64,000 nucleotides of DNA. It comes from an uncultured Tenacibaculum sp. Lineage in GTDB: Bacteria > Bacteroidota > Bacteroidia > Flavobacteriales > Flavobacteriaceae. Position numbers and translations under genes: made by a program. The stretch is taken from assembly GCA_947497895.1 (NCBI GenBank), contig CANMIL010000003.1, forward strand, positions 434,001 to 498,000. The letters run 5' to 3'. Positions within the stretch are counted from its first letter, which is position 1. The number at the start of each line of letters is the position of its first letter. The notes beneath the pieces are model-generated. The model was not told the origin of the DNA. It searched no databases and saw only the letters and a program-made list of their open reading frames with translations. This document shows, piece by piece, positions 1 to 9,741 of this stretch.

Positions 1-1
1 A

Positions 2-604
2 GAAGTTAAGTCAAGTAAAGACAAGGTAAAAGACGTTCATGTTTACAAGGATAAAGTAACGTATACTTATGAGAGCGGTAACACGGTTGTAAAAAAACGA
101 TCGTATTTAACGGAGGCTGAAAAGAAACAACTCCCACCACCGCCACCTGTTCAAAAAGTTAAGAAGAGAACTCCACCGCCACCGAAATCATCAAAGGTGA
201 ATGGAAAAACACCTCCACCACCTGCGCATGCTGAGGACTGCAAAGAAAATGATGGAATTGTTTTCACTAGAATCACTGAAGAAGGAATAAAGTACTATAA
301 CAGATTCGGAACGAGAGTTACCAAAGAAGGAAAGGTTATAAAACCTGAGAATTTACATAAGGAGAAAGTGATTTTGAAGAAAAAGGCTCGTAAGAATAAA
401 AGAACCTCGACCGAAGTAAAACAACCTAAGGAAACACTTACTTCTCGTCCTTTAAAAGCAATTACGGATAAAAAAGAATCGAAACCAAACCTTACCACTC
501 CAGTCGCTTTTAAAAAGCTTCAAAGAAAACTACTAACTCCAACCACAGCCAGTAAGTTCACGAGAATTTCAATTCCTAAAGATCCATTTACCTCGACAAA
601 CTAA
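2..604 (+). CDS. Pro/Lys-rich protein, C-terminal part (partial at window edge)
   Basis: The reading frame is open from base 2, so the true start lies upstream; an in-frame GTG at 197 is not needed. About 200 residues are visible. They are very Lys-rich and carry proline runs near visible residues 45-49, 58-61 and 71-74, then a short folded-looking stretch (GIVFTRITEEGIKYYNRFG) and a Lys/Thr-rich tail that looks disordered. I do not recognise the family. Proline runs before a short beta-rich segment also occur in the C-terminal parts of Bacteroidota BlaR1/M56-type and TonB-type envelope proteins, which is a guess only. The next gene starts 117 bp downstream on the same strand. Confidence 0.6.
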   Translation, partial: EVKSSKDKVKDVHVYKDKVTYTYESGNTVVKKRSYLTEAEKKQLPPPPPVQKVKKRTPPPPKSSKVNGKTPPPPAHAEDCKENDGIVFTRITEEGIKYYNRFGTRVTKEGKVIKPENLHKEKVILKKKARKNKRTSTEVKQPKETLTSRPLKAITDKKESKPNLTTPVAFKKLQRKLLTPTTASKFTRISIPKDPFTSTN

Positions 605-721
605 CGCTACTTGACAGTATTTAATACTTTCAAATTGATCAAAAACATCAATTTTTTGTTAAAAACAGCGAAAAAACAGTGTTTTTTGTAACATTTTATT
701 GAGAAAATCGTTTTAACACAT

Positions 722-1822
722 ATGTTAAAACGGTTTTTTCTTATTTGCTCCGGAGCTGATCTGCCCCTACTCAATGAATGTTCCAATGGAGAGCAAAACA
801 AATACGTCGGTATTGGGGCAACCATCTTCTTTACTGCTTTTATGGCTGCCATTGCAGGTAGTTATGCCTTATACACTGTATTTGACAATATTTACACATC
901 CATATTTTTTGGTATTATTTGGGGGCTATTAATCTTTAATCTCGATCGTTATATCGTTTCCACAATGCGCAAAAAGGAGAACTTTAGAACTGAGTTCTTA
1001 CAAGCACTACCGAGAATTGCCTTAGCCGTTATTATTGCGGTTGTTATTTCAAAACCATTGGAACTAAAGATTTTTGAGAAAGAAATTAATCAAGTTCTTC
1101 TGGAAGAAAAAAACCAAATGACTCTCGATAATAAATTACAAATTGCGCAACAATTTGATCCTGAAATAGCCAAAACGAACGCCGAAATTGAACAATTAAA
1201 AAATGAAATTACCACAAAGGAAAACGAGGTAAATACCTTATATGAAACTTATATCGCCGAGGCAGAAGGCAGAAAAGGAACTAAACTCGTGGGGAAAGGA
1301 CCTGTGTACAAAGAAAAAAGAGAAAAACACGATCAAGCTCTCAAAGATCTTTCTGATTTGAAGGCTGCCAATGCAGCTAAAATCACTGAAAAAGAAACAG
1401 AAATTGCGCAGCTAAAAGAACAGCAAAAATCCTCGGAGGAAAATACGCAACCGATCATTTCAAACTTTGATGGTTTAATGGCAAGGGTAAATGCCTTGGA
1501 CAAGCTGCCATGGTTACCTTCATTTTTTATTTTCTTATTGTTTTTAGCCATTGAAACGGCTCCGATTCTATCAAAACTAATTAGTTCTAAAAGCGAATAT
1601 GATTATAAATTTGAGCATCAGGAATCAGATGCTATCACATGGATAAAGCAACAAAACTTCCAGAAAAACAAACATTTAGAAACAGATAAAGAAATTACAA
1701 ATAATGTATATGACGATCTTAAAAAAGAAGAAGAAATATACAATCATAAGCAAAAATTAGCGAGACAATTATTCAAATCTCAAGCGGATTCTATTTTGCA
1801 AAAACAACAAAAACTTTTATAA
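722..1822 (+). CDS. DUF4407 family membrane protein
   Basis: The 366-residue protein has the layout of the DUF4407 family: a hydrophobic hairpin at about residues 27-79 ending in NLDRYIV, a third membrane segment at about 95-117, a long charged coiled coil at about 118-245, and a last membrane segment at about 258-286 (FFIFLLFLAIETAPIL) followed by a charged cytoplasmic tail. The family is widespread in Bacteroidota and Actinobacteria and has no established function. The start is the first ATG after a spacer of 117 bp. It is the first of three collinear genes, but a promoter-like sequence before the next gene suggests that gene is transcribed separately. Confidence 0.85.
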   Translation: MLKRFFLICSGADLPLLNECSNGEQNKYVGIGATIFFTAFMAAIAGSYALYTVFDNIYTSIFFGIIWGLLIFNLDRYIVSTMRKKENFRTEFLQALPRIALAVIIAVVISKPLELKIFEKEINQVLLEEKNQMTLDNKLQIAQQFDPEIAKTNAEIEQLKNEITTKENEVNTLYETYIAEAEGRKGTKLVGKGPVYKEKREKHDQALKDLSDLKAANAAKITEKETEIAQLKEQQKSSEENTQPIISNFDGLMARVNALDKLPWLPSFFIFLLFLAIETAPILSKLISSKSEYDYKFEHQESDAITWIKQQNFQKNKHLETDKEITNNVYDDLKKEEEIYNHKQKLARQLFKSQADSILQKQQKLL

Positions 1823-1836
1823 TTTTTATTTTTTTG

Positions 1837-1844
1837 TACATTTG
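1837..1844 (+). promoter_or_regulatory. Bacteroidota -7 element for the first DUF3857 gene
   Basis: TACATTTG matches the Bacteroidota -7 consensus TAnnTTTG and lies 28 bp before the ATG at 1873. I see no TTG at the usual -33 distance, so the call rests on the -7 box and its position. Confidence 0.45.
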
Positions 1845-1872
1845 TGCTTTATTTAGTTAGATAAATAATTGC

Positions 1873-3780
1873 ATGAAAACCATTTACAAAACAATTGCTA
1901 TAGTATTGTTGTTTAACAACTTACTATACTCACAAGAAACAAATTTAAACGCACTTCTTATTCCTGAGGAGTTAAAAGTTAACGCCGATGCGGTTTTAAG
2001 ACTTTCTGAAAAGAACATTACGGTCAACTCTGTTAATAACCTTCTAATTTCTGAAAAACGAATAGTTACGGTACTCAACAAAAGAGGACGTAAACATATT
2101 GATGCCTATCAGCACTATAACAACGATACTAGAATAAAAAAACTATCGGCTATTGTATATGATTCCTTAGGGGAAAAAATAAAAAAATTCTCTAAAAGTG
2201 ATTTCAAAGACGTTAGTGCAGTTGAGGGCGGACAATTATACTCCGATTCTAGAGTAAAATTTTTAGAATACACTCCCACATCTTATCCTTACACCGTTGT
2301 TTTCGAATCAGAATACCAAAATTCTTCGACTGCTCTTATTCCTGGATGGCTTCCACTAGAAGATTATAGAATTGGTATTGAAAAAAACATCTATAATCTA
2401 AATAATATAGCCAAAATAGAAATAAGAAAACAGGAAGAGAACTTCGACGACTACGAAATCAACAAAGTCGAAAATGGATCCAATCTGCGATATACTTTAG
2501 CGAACAAATCTGCTATAAAATATGAAAAGAACTCTCCTCCTTTTTACAAAACGACTCCATACTTAAAGGTAACCTTAAACTCCTTTTCCTTAAAAGGAAT
2601 TAAAGGATCTGGTAAAAACTGGACGGAATTCGGGAAATGGATGTATACTAATCTTTATTCAAACAAAGATGAGCTATCTCCTTCAACAGTTTCCGAAGTA
2701 AAAAATCTCGTTAAAGATCTAAAAACGACGAAGGAAAAAGTAAAGAGGATTTATAAATTCGTGCAGGATAAAACTCGTTATATCGGGGTTCAAATTGATA
2801 TTGGTGGATGGGAACCTATTGCTGCAAATAAGGTTGACGAATCTGGATATGGTGACTGTAAAGGATTAACCAACTATACAAACGCTTTATTGAACGCTGT
2901 TGGAATTAAATCACATCATGTTCTGGTTTTCTCTGGAAGTAAACGAGATATCGATAATGATTTTTCATCAATTCAAGGAAATCATATGATTCTTAACATT
3001 CCTAATGAGGGAGACGATGATATTTGGCTAGAATGTACAAGTCAGACTTTACCTTTTGGATTCTTGGGAAGTTTCACGGACGACAGAGATGTTTTAATTC
3101 TTACCCCAGAAGGAGGTGTGATTAAAAGAACTCCTAGCTACAAAGATTCGAGTTTTCAGAATACCCATGCAAAAGTAAAACTTCTAAAAAATGGGAATCT
3201 AACAACAACTTTAAACATAAAGTCTACAGGAAACCAATACAATTATGCTTATCATACAGAAACCTACACACAAAAAGAACTTGAAAGGCATTATAAAGAG
3301 TCAGTTTGGGACTACAATAATAATCTAGAGATTGTATCAACAGAATTCGACAACGACAAAGACGTTGTTGAATTCACAGAAAAGCTAGAAGTTACTGTAG
3401 ACAACTACGCCACCGCAAGCGAAACTAATTACTTGTTCAAACCCAATATTTTAAACAGAAAAACCTCTATTCCTGATCGATATAGAGATAGAAAAATGCC
3501 GCTAAAATTGACGTTCAGTTTTACGGATACTGATGAATATCTGATCGAGATTCCCGAAGAATATCAATTAAGTGGACTTCCTGAAAAGAAAGAAGTTAAA
3601 AATAAATTTGGATACTATAAAGCCTCTCTTGAAAAGGTGGATGATAAAACCATTAAATACCATCGAGAGTTTTCTTTAGTAGAAGGAGTTTTTCCAAAGG
3701 AAGATTATAAGTTATATAGAAAATTCATGAAATCTGTGGCTCGCTACGATAATCAAAGAATTGAGCTTATAAAAAAATAA
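1873..3780 (+). CDS. DUF3857 and transglutaminase-core domain protein, catalytic residues present
   Basis: The 635-residue exported protein has a signal peptide (about residues 1-20, ending LLYSQ), a DUF3857 beta domain at about 60-240, a transglutaminase-like core at about 270-395, and a beta-rich C-terminal domain. The papain-like triad is visible: Cys329 in GDCKG, His371 in GNHMIL and an acidic residue, Glu387, in WLECTS where Asp is more usual. The family is common in Bacteroidota envelopes; the reaction is unproven (protease, transamidase or amidase are all possible). A second DUF3857 protein follows 93 bp downstream, so the two may work together. Confidence 0.85.
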   Translation: MKTIYKTIAIVLLFNNLLYSQETNLNALLIPEELKVNADAVLRLSEKNITVNSVNNLLISEKRIVTVLNKRGRKHIDAYQHYNNDTRIKKLSAIVYDSLGEKIKKFSKSDFKDVSAVEGGQLYSDSRVKFLEYTPTSYPYTVVFESEYQNSSTALIPGWLPLEDYRIGIEKNIYNLNNIAKIEIRKQEENFDDYEINKVENGSNLRYTLANKSAIKYEKNSPPFYKTTPYLKVTLNSFSLKGIKGSGKNWTEFGKWMYTNLYSNKDELSPSTVSEVKNLVKDLKTTKEKVKRIYKFVQDKTRYIGVQIDIGGWEPIAANKVDESGYGDCKGLTNYTNALLNAVGIKSHHVLVFSGSKRDIDNDFSSIQGNHMILNIPNEGDDDIWLECTSQTLPFGFLGSFTDDRDVLILTPEGGVIKRTPSYKDSSFQNTHAKVKLLKNGNLTTTLNIKSTGNQYNYAYHTETYTQKELERHYKESVWDYNNNLEIVSTEFDNDKDVVEFTEKLEVTVDNYATASETNYLFKPNILNRKTSIPDRYRDRKMPLKLTFSFTDTDEYLIEIPEEYQLSGLPEKKEVKNKFGYYKASLEKVDDKTIKYHREFSLVEGVFPKEDYKLYRKFMKSVARYDNQRIELIKK

Positions 3781-3873
3781 ATGCTATGATATTGAACCCT
3801 TAGATAACTGTGAAACTTCCCTTATAATTTCATAGTGAATCTGAGTAATAATTCAACACTAAAACAAAAACAC

Positions 3874-5868
3874 ATGAAAAAATTAATTGCTTTAACATTG
3901 TTATTAGCCTCAGCAACGCTATTTTCTCAAGAATTCAAATTCGGAAAAATATCAATAGAAGAACTGACAGAAACTAAACATCCAAAAGATTCAACCGCTG
4001 ATGCTGCCTATTTGTATAAAAAAAGAAGAACCTATTTTTCTTACGACACTAACAAAGGGTTTATGCTTATTACTCAATGTCATGAACGAATAAAAATATA
4101 TACAAAAGAAGGTTTTGATTATGCCACAAAAGAAATATCATACTATGAACCTGATTCTGGCACCAAGGAAAGAGTAAATATTGAAAAAGCCTATACTTTC
4201 AATATGGTTAACGGGAAACCTGAAAAAACGAAGGTCACCTCAAGCAATATTTTTGAAGAAAAAATAAACAAATACTATTCGCAAAAAAAAGTTACGTTTC
4301 CACAGGTTAAAGAAGGTAGTGTACTTGAGTTAAAATATAAAATTGTTTCTCCATACTGGTCAATAAACACTTTGAACTTTCAATATGGAATTCCAGTAAA
4401 TATTCTTGATTATCAAGTTAAAATCCCCGAGTACTTTATTTTTAACAAGCGTGGTAAAGGGTTTTATTCCGTTCCTTTTAAAGAAGACTCTTATAACGAA
4501 TCTATTAATTTCACTTCTAAAGAAAGAGGTCTTACAACAAAATATTATAACGAACGAGTTAATTACTCGGGTAGTAAATATATATTCAAAGGAACAGATA
4601 TTCCTGCAATGAAAGATAACGAGCCTTATACTGGAAACATCAGAAACTATAGAGGCGGAATGGAGTTTGAACTTTCAGGAACTAGATTCCCAAATTCTAC
4701 TTATAAAAACTACTCTACTTCATGGGAAGATATTAGTAAAAAAATATATAATTCATCAAGTTTTGGAGGGCAGTTAAGTAAGTCAGGGTATTACAAAGAG
4801 GATTTAAGCAGAATATTAGCTACCGCAAAAAATGACAATGAAAAAATCGTTGGTATTTTCAATTTTGTAAAATCTAAAATGACTTGGAATAGCTACCATA
4901 GCAAATATACAGCTGATGGCGTAAGAAAAGCTTATAAAGAAGGTAAAGGAAATGTTGCTGAGATCAACTTAATCTTAACTTCAATGTTACGTTCAGCTGG
5001 ATTAACAGCAAACCCAGTACTGGTAAGCACGAAAACTAACGGTGTTCCTATTTTTCCTACTAGAAAAGGATTCAATTACGTAATTTCAAAAGTTAACTTC
5101 GCTGATGGTAGCTATGTACTACTAGATGCTACAAGTAAGTTTGCAACTCCAAATGTTTTACCATTACGTTGTTTAAACTGGGAAGGAAGAGAAATCAGAA
5201 AAAATGGGGTTTCGAACTCAGTTCCACTTGTTCCTACAAGTCTTGCTAAGGAATCAAATAAATTACATATTAAAGTTAATGAAGATTTATCGGTCGACGG
5301 GATGTTTAGAAAAACGTATGAAGACCATGTGGCTATGGTTTTCAGGATAGATAATGAGAGTAAGAAAGAAGAAGATATTATTAGCGAATTAGAAAATAAA
5401 TACAACGTTGAAATTGATAATTTCAGAGATGTTAACAAAGATGAAATTCACAAAAAACCGATACGTTCTTTCAAGTTTACATCAGAGGATCTTATTGAAG
5501 AAATTAATGGAAAGCTATATTTAACTCCTTTATTTTTCCTTGCTAAAAAAGAAAACCCATTCAAATCAAATGAGAGAAATTATCCTATTGATTACCTTTT
5601 ACCTTGGCAAGATACATTCTCTGCAACAATTACTGTTCCTGAGAATTACTCAGTTGAATCTGCCCCAGAATCATTAGCTATTGGTTTACCAGAAGACATA
5701 GGTGTTTTTAAATATCAAATTCTTCATAACAAGAATAAAATTAGAGTCCAATGTGTGTTGCAAATGAACAGTTATATTATTGGTCCAAACTATTATCAAA
5801 CAGTAAAGGATTTCTATAAAAAACTTGTTGAAAAAGAAATGGAAAAGATAGTCCTTGTAAAAAGTTAA
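3874..5868 (+). CDS. DUF3857/transglutaminase-fold protein without catalytic triad
   Basis: I place the start at the ATG at 3874, which gives a clean signal peptide (MKKLIALTLLLASATLFSQ); a GTG at 3835 would add 13 polar residues. The protein has 664 residues with the same order as its upstream neighbour: DUF3857 domain, transglutaminase-like core at about 310-430, C-terminal beta domain. The expected catalytic Cys is Val361 (KGNVAEINL) and the His is Asn401 (GFNYVIS), while Asp418 (LLDATS) is kept. It is therefore probably a binding or scaffold relative of the first protein. This Cys-less type is recurrent in Bacteroidota, so it is not a recent mutation. Confidence 0.85.
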   Translation: MKKLIALTLLLASATLFSQEFKFGKISIEELTETKHPKDSTADAAYLYKKRRTYFSYDTNKGFMLITQCHERIKIYTKEGFDYATKEISYYEPDSGTKERVNIEKAYTFNMVNGKPEKTKVTSSNIFEEKINKYYSQKKVTFPQVKEGSVLELKYKIVSPYWSINTLNFQYGIPVNILDYQVKIPEYFIFNKRGKGFYSVPFKEDSYNESINFTSKERGLTTKYYNERVNYSGSKYIFKGTDIPAMKDNEPYTGNIRNYRGGMEFELSGTRFPNSTYKNYSTSWEDISKKIYNSSSFGGQLSKSGYYKEDLSRILATAKNDNEKIVGIFNFVKSKMTWNSYHSKYTADGVRKAYKEGKGNVAEINLILTSMLRSAGLTANPVLVSTKTNGVPIFPTRKGFNYVISKVNFADGSYVLLDATSKFATPNVLPLRCLNWEGREIRKNGVSNSVPLVPTSLAKESNKLHIKVNEDLSVDGMFRKTYEDHVAMVFRIDNESKKEEDIISELENKYNVEIDNFRDVNKDEIHKKPIRSFKFTSEDLIEEINGKLYLTPLFFLAKKENPFKSNERNYPIDYLLPWQDTFSATITVPENYSVESAPESLAIGLPEDIGVFKYQILHNKNKIRVQCVLQMNSYIIGPNYYQTVKDFYKKLVEKEMEKIVLVKS

Positions 5869-5896
5869 GTCGAAAAATCCCTCGTTTATATATCGT

Positions 5897-5936
5897 AAAA
5901 ACACTAAAATGAACATCTCATTTTGGTGTTTTTTTT
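5897..5936 (+). terminator. Rho-independent terminator after the DUF3857 pair
   Basis: An AACACTAAAATGA / TCATTTTGGTGTT stem with one G-T pair and a short loop is followed by eight T residues, 28 bp after the stop codon. Confidence 0.8.
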
Positions 5937-6052
5937 ATCTATACGCAATATTTCTTAAAATATTTACTACATTTAAGGAATAGCTGCTAATCGACATTTT
6001 TCGACTTACTAACTACACTTATTTAAAAAATGTCAATCAGAAGCCGATTTCT

Positions 6053-6712
6053 ATGGTATTGAAAGAGAACAAGTATGTTGTACTGTACTTTTTATCATCA
6101 TTATTATCTTTAATTTTTATCGATAATGACTCTATTTTGGAGCTCGTTTTAAAACTTCTTTCTCTGATTTTCTTATCATTCAGATACTTAAACAAATCTC
6201 GAATTATAAATTTCTGGTATTTATTAATTCTTCTGTTTTCAATTACCTCTGATGCTTTTTTAATCTTTGATACAGATTTACTCTTTATAGGCTCCATGCT
6301 TTTAATAGCAAACAGGTTTCTATATATTATCATTGCTAGAAAAGCAATATTTACAACAAAGCCAAGCACACTTATCTTCTATTTAGTATTGTGCTTATTA
6401 CTATTCATTGTCATTTACATTATACTTAAACCTTATTTAAAAGAAATTATAGGGATTTTTATGACCATGGGGATATCATCATGCGTAATGCTTTTATTTG
6501 CTTATTTAAACTACCTAAACAACATGAATAGAAGAAACAAGTACTTTCTTTTTGGATTGTTTTTGATAATTACCGCTGATGTTTTAATGATTTTTAATAA
6601 GTTTTTAGACTACAACATCTTCTATGTAATCGTTTATACTTCTATTTATTATATTGCTCGTTACCTCATCTGCGAAGCTATGATTGTTGGTAAACGTAGA
6701 AGGCGCAGGTAA
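6053..6712 (+). CDS. Multi-pass membrane protein, possibly YhhN/TMEM86-like
   Basis: The 219-residue protein is almost entirely hydrophobic, with seven or eight membrane segments and an Arg-rich C-terminus (GKRRRRR), which fits a cytoplasmic end. Two acidic residues lie within membrane segments (SITSDAFLIFD near residue 65 and IITADVLMIFNK near 180), a spacing that resembles the YhhN/TMEM86 lysoplasmalogenase fold. That match is weak and no function should be assigned. The gene stands alone between a terminator and a convergent thioesterase gene. Confidence 0.7.
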   Translation: MVLKENKYVVLYFLSSLLSLIFIDNDSILELVLKLLSLIFLSFRYLNKSRIINFWYLLILLFSITSDAFLIFDTDLLFIGSMLLIANRFLYIIIARKAIFTTKPSTLIFYLVLCLLLFIVIYIILKPYLKEIIGIFMTMGISSCVMLLFAYLNYLNNMNRRNKYFLFGLFLIITADVLMIFNKFLDYNIFYVIVYTSIYYIARYLICEAMIVGKRRRRR

Positions 6713-6729
6713 TTAAAACTTCCTTGCTA

Positions 6730-7602
6730 TTATTTGTCTTTCCTAAGTGGTCTCATCAAACCTTCTTGTGCAACAGAGGCGATTAACTTGCCATCGCGCG
6801 AATAAATATTTCCACAGGCAAAGCCTCTAGCTCCATAGGAATTTGGACTTTCAATAGAGAACAACATCCAATTATCAAAATCAAAATCTCTGTAAAACCA
6901 CATTGAATGATCTAAACTTGCCATTTGCGTATTGCCAAAATGAGCTTTACTCCCGTTGGGATAAAGACATGCTGTTAAGATATTATAATCGGAAATATAG
7001 GTTAATATTTGTTGCTTAACAGCCAATTGCAAATTCTCTTTATTTCCTTTCAACTTAAACCAAACATCAACAACGGGCGGTAAATCTTCTTTTACCAAAG
7101 GGTTTACAACTTGAACAGGCTTAAAATCAATAGGTCTCTCAATGCTTAAAAATTCCTTTAGCTTTCTAGGTAAAAAATCACCAAACTGCGCCAACATATC
7201 CGTCCAACTCATCAATTCTTCTGGCTGTTTCAACTCCTTTTTCATTGGCATTTGATGTTCGTATCCTTCTTCTTCCTTATGGAATGAACAAGCTAAAATG
7301 AATATGGTCTTATCGTTTTGATGAGCAGTTACTCTTCGCGTTGAAAAACTACCTCCGTCTCGAATAACCTGAACACTGTAAGTTATTGGTATGTTAAGAT
7401 TTCCAGCTTCCAAAAAATAAGAATGCAACGAATGTAAAACTCTTCCTTCTGAAACTGTTCTATAAGCCGCATTTAAAGATTGCGCCAATACTTGTCCACC
7501 GAATACATTTGGACTTCCGATGTCTTTGCTAATACCATTAAAACAATTATCTCCGATATCATCCAATATCAAAATTTCTAATAGTTCTTTAGTGTCTTTC
7601 AT
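6730..7602 (-). CDS. tesB: Acyl-CoA thioesterase II
   Basis: The 290 residues are the usual TesB length, with two hot-dog folds in tandem. Recognisable family segments include NVFGGQVLAQSLNAAYRTV near the N-terminus, SLDHSMWFYRDF at about 228-240 with the catalytic-site Asp, and the C-terminal SVAQEGLMR with the conserved Gln. The family hydrolyses medium- and long-chain acyl-CoA to free fatty acid and CoA in the cytoplasm. It converges on the membrane protein gene on the plus strand and lies 111 bp from the GNAT-like gene on the same strand. Confidence 0.93.
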   Translation of the reverse strand: MKDTKELLEILILDDIGDNCFNGISKDIGSPNVFGGQVLAQSLNAAYRTVSEGRVLHSLHSYFLEAGNLNIPITYSVQVIRDGGSFSTRRVTAHQNDKTIFILACSFHKEEEGYEHQMPMKKELKQPEELMSWTDMLAQFGDFLPRKLKEFLSIERPIDFKPVQVVNPLVKEDLPPVVDVWFKLKGNKENLQLAVKQQILTYISDYNILTACLYPNGSKAHFGNTQMASLDHSMWFYRDFDFDNWMLFSIESPNSYGARGFACGNIYSRDGKLIASVAQEGLMRPLRKDK

Positions 7603-7713
7603 TTGTTTTCAAGATTATTTCCGATATCAGTGATTAAAGAATGTTTCTCAATAGTTTTCTTCAAAATTAACAATACTTCTCCTTGCTAAAATCTCCACTG
7701 ATATCTCGCCCCC

Positions 7714-8910
7714 TTATTTTGCTTTAAACGGAAATTTCTGGTTAAATTCTGTCGGTTTTATTTTATTCAAAAATAAACTAAGTATTTTATTCGGCAGATG
7801 CTTTCTGTGTCTTAAATAAATGGTCATTTCTTGAGGAACAGCTCCTACAGAACTTTTTATTTCGCTAGCTGTTCTTCCAAAATTCAACCATTTCACCCTT
7901 CTTACAATTGCAGTTTCAATATAATCATAAAGCATGCGCTGATAAATAGCCAGCTCTCTATTCAAGTCGTACTCAATTCCTACAAAATGTGCATCCAATG
8001 TATTTCTACTTACAATTCCAGATAGAAAGCCTACTAATTTTCCTTCCAACCAATATCCTTTTAAGATATAGCTATCACCTAAGTTTTCTTTCAATGTTTT
8101 GTATGTTGCAAGATTTAATGTTCCTAGATTAAAACCAGCTCTATTAGATACTTTATTATATAACTGCGTCATTTCTGGCAATAAACCATCTAACATGTTA
8201 AGCTCTATATCCTTTATTTTTAACTTTGCACTCTTCAAAAAGGCCTTTTTAGCTTTTACTCGGAACTTGGTTTTCATTGCTGCCAAATAATCATTGAAAT
8301 CTTTCCAATCGCCATCAACTCGCATAATCATATTGGGTTCAACTTGAAAAGAATAAAACCCTTCTGTTTTAAGCTCATCTGTAATAGAAAGTGATTCTTG
8401 AATAAAATCTTTTATCATGTAGGCATCAATTCCATTTTTTAATTCCTCTCTTGAGTTTACCAATTCAAGAGCTGCTTTTACAAACTGTTTTAAAGCTTTC
8501 TTTTTATCCTGGTCAGGACCGAGAACAACGCCGTGTTCTCCTGTAACAAAAGTGTTACCACAAGTAAATATTTTTAGTGGTTTTCCAGAAGGAAGAATTC
8601 TTAACTTTCTACCTAAACATTTAATATATTCAAAAACAGTTTGACTTTCATCTTGAAAGCTATCGATATGAAAATCTATTAACTGGATAATACAAAGACC
8701 TATGTTTTTCCCTTGTTTATCATTCATAACCAAATACCCAAACTGAATTTGGTCATTGTTCTTTTCTAAAGCAATTAGATATTTTGGATTAAAATAAAGA
8801 TTCTTTTTACACCGAAGATCTTCATATACTTGATCAGGAATATCGTCAACTGACTCATAATACTGCGCATGTGAAGACGGCAAGTTATGATTGCATGATA
8901 AAAAACTCAC
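7714..8910 (-). CDS. GNAT-fold N-acyltransferase, BioF2/FemAB-like
   Basis: The 398-residue cytoplasmic protein carries an acyltransferase-like domain in its second half: YLAAMKTKFRVKAKKAFLKSA, GFLSGIVSRNTLDAHFVG and YDLNRELAIYQRMLYDYIE are typical of the PF13480/FemAB-type GNAT fold, in which a long-chain or amino-acyl group is transferred to an amine. No substrate can be inferred. The start is the ATG giving MSFLSCNHN; the C-terminus is Lys-rich. There is no close operon partner apart from tesB downstream. Confidence 0.75.
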   Translation of the reverse strand: MSFLSCNHNLPSSHAQYYESVDDIPDQVYEDLRCKKNLYFNPKYLIALEKNNDQIQFGYLVMNDKQGKNIGLCIIQLIDFHIDSFQDESQTVFEYIKCLGRKLRILPSGKPLKIFTCGNTFVTGEHGVVLGPDQDKKKALKQFVKAALELVNSREELKNGIDAYMIKDFIQESLSITDELKTEGFYSFQVEPNMIMRVDGDWKDFNDYLAAMKTKFRVKAKKAFLKSAKLKIKDIELNMLDGLLPEMTQLYNKVSNRAGFNLGTLNLATYKTLKENLGDSYILKGYWLEGKLVGFLSGIVSRNTLDAHFVGIEYDLNRELAIYQRMLYDYIETAIVRRVKWLNFGRTASEIKSSVGAVPQEMTIYLRHRKHLPNKILSLFLNKIKPTEFNQKFPFKAK

Positions 8911-9113
8911 TAAACTCTTATTTTATTGTAAATTAATAAAAGTTTTGATAAAAAACGAAAAAGATGCAAATTGAATCTAATTTCATTGGATAATTCAGTT
9001 CAAAGAGTGTATTCACTTTTACTTTTTACCCTTTTAAAAAAGTCCCATATTTATCAATTCCTACATAACTTACGTTTTATCTTTTTAAAACATAAAACCC
9101 CGATAGTTAATGG

Positions 9114-9121
9114 TATCTTTG
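9114..9121 (+). promoter_or_regulatory. Candidate -7 element for the YehS-like gene
   Basis: TATCTTTG matches TAnnTTTG and lies 51 bp before the ATG at 9173. No TTG at -33 is visible. Confidence 0.35.
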
Positions 9122-9172
9122 CCTCTCAACAAGATATCAAATTAACAAAACTCAAGTATTCAAACTGTAAAG

Positions 9173-9646
9173 ATGCAAAACAACGTTATTCTTCGTCAAA
9201 TTAGATATATTTTTGACTTTAAAGACTCAAAGATAGTTGAACTATTTACCTTAGTTGAACAAAAAGTAACCATCGAAGAAGTAAGTAAATGGTTGAAAAA
9301 GGACGATCACCCTTCTTATCAAGCTATGGAAGATGAAGAACTGGCTAATTTCTTAAACGGTCTTATTGTCTTTAAACGAGGAAAAAGAGAGGGACCAGCT
9401 CCAATAGCAGAAAAACGTTTGAACAATAACCTCATCTTGAGAAAACTTAAAATCGCTTTAAATTTTAAAGACTTCGACATTATTGATACGCTTGCTCTGG
9501 TAAAACTTAACATAAGTAAGCATGAATTGAGCGCCTTTTTTAGAAATCCTAAACAAGATCAGTATAGAGTTTGTAAAGATCAATTTTTACGAAATTTTCT
9601 TTTTGGCTTGCAAAAAAAGTATCGTCCGAGTAAGGACAAGGCATAA
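9173..9646 (+). CDS. DUF1456 family protein, YehS-like
   Basis: The 157-residue soluble protein has the internal duplication of the DUF1456/YehS family: NNVILRQIRYIFDFKD at residues 3-18 is repeated as NNLILRKLKIALNFKD at about 84-99, each followed by an alpha-helical segment (FTLVEQKVTIEEV and LALVKLNISKHEL). Length matches E. coli YehS. No biochemical function is established for the family. The ATG at 9173 fits the family start, so an upstream overlapping frame is ignored. Confidence 0.88.
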   Translation: MQNNVILRQIRYIFDFKDSKIVELFTLVEQKVTIEEVSKWLKKDDHPSYQAMEDEELANFLNGLIVFKRGKREGPAPIAEKRLNNNLILRKLKIALNFKDFDIIDTLALVKLNISKHELSAFFRNPKQDQYRVCKDQFLRNFLFGLQKKYRPSKDKA

Positions 9647-9711
9647 TCAATCTAAGATCTTTTATAATACTTGTTCGAAAAAGCCATCAGAATAATTAGC
9701 TTTATAAAATG

Positions 9712-9735
9712 AAAAAAGCGACTTTAAAGTCGCTT
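9712..9735 (-). terminator. Terminator of the double-glycine peptide gene
   Basis: A perfect 20-base palindrome (AAGCGACTTT-AAAGTCGCTT) followed on the minus strand by a T run lies 6 bp after the stop codon of the peptide gene at 9742-9918. It supports that gene being transcribed. Confidence 0.8.
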
Positions 9736-9741
9736 ATGAAT

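Noticed and set aside
8971..9204. 77-residue plus-strand open frame before the YehS-like gene
   Set aside because: No start context, no recognisable sequence, and it overlaps the well-supported YehS-like start at 9173 in another frame.
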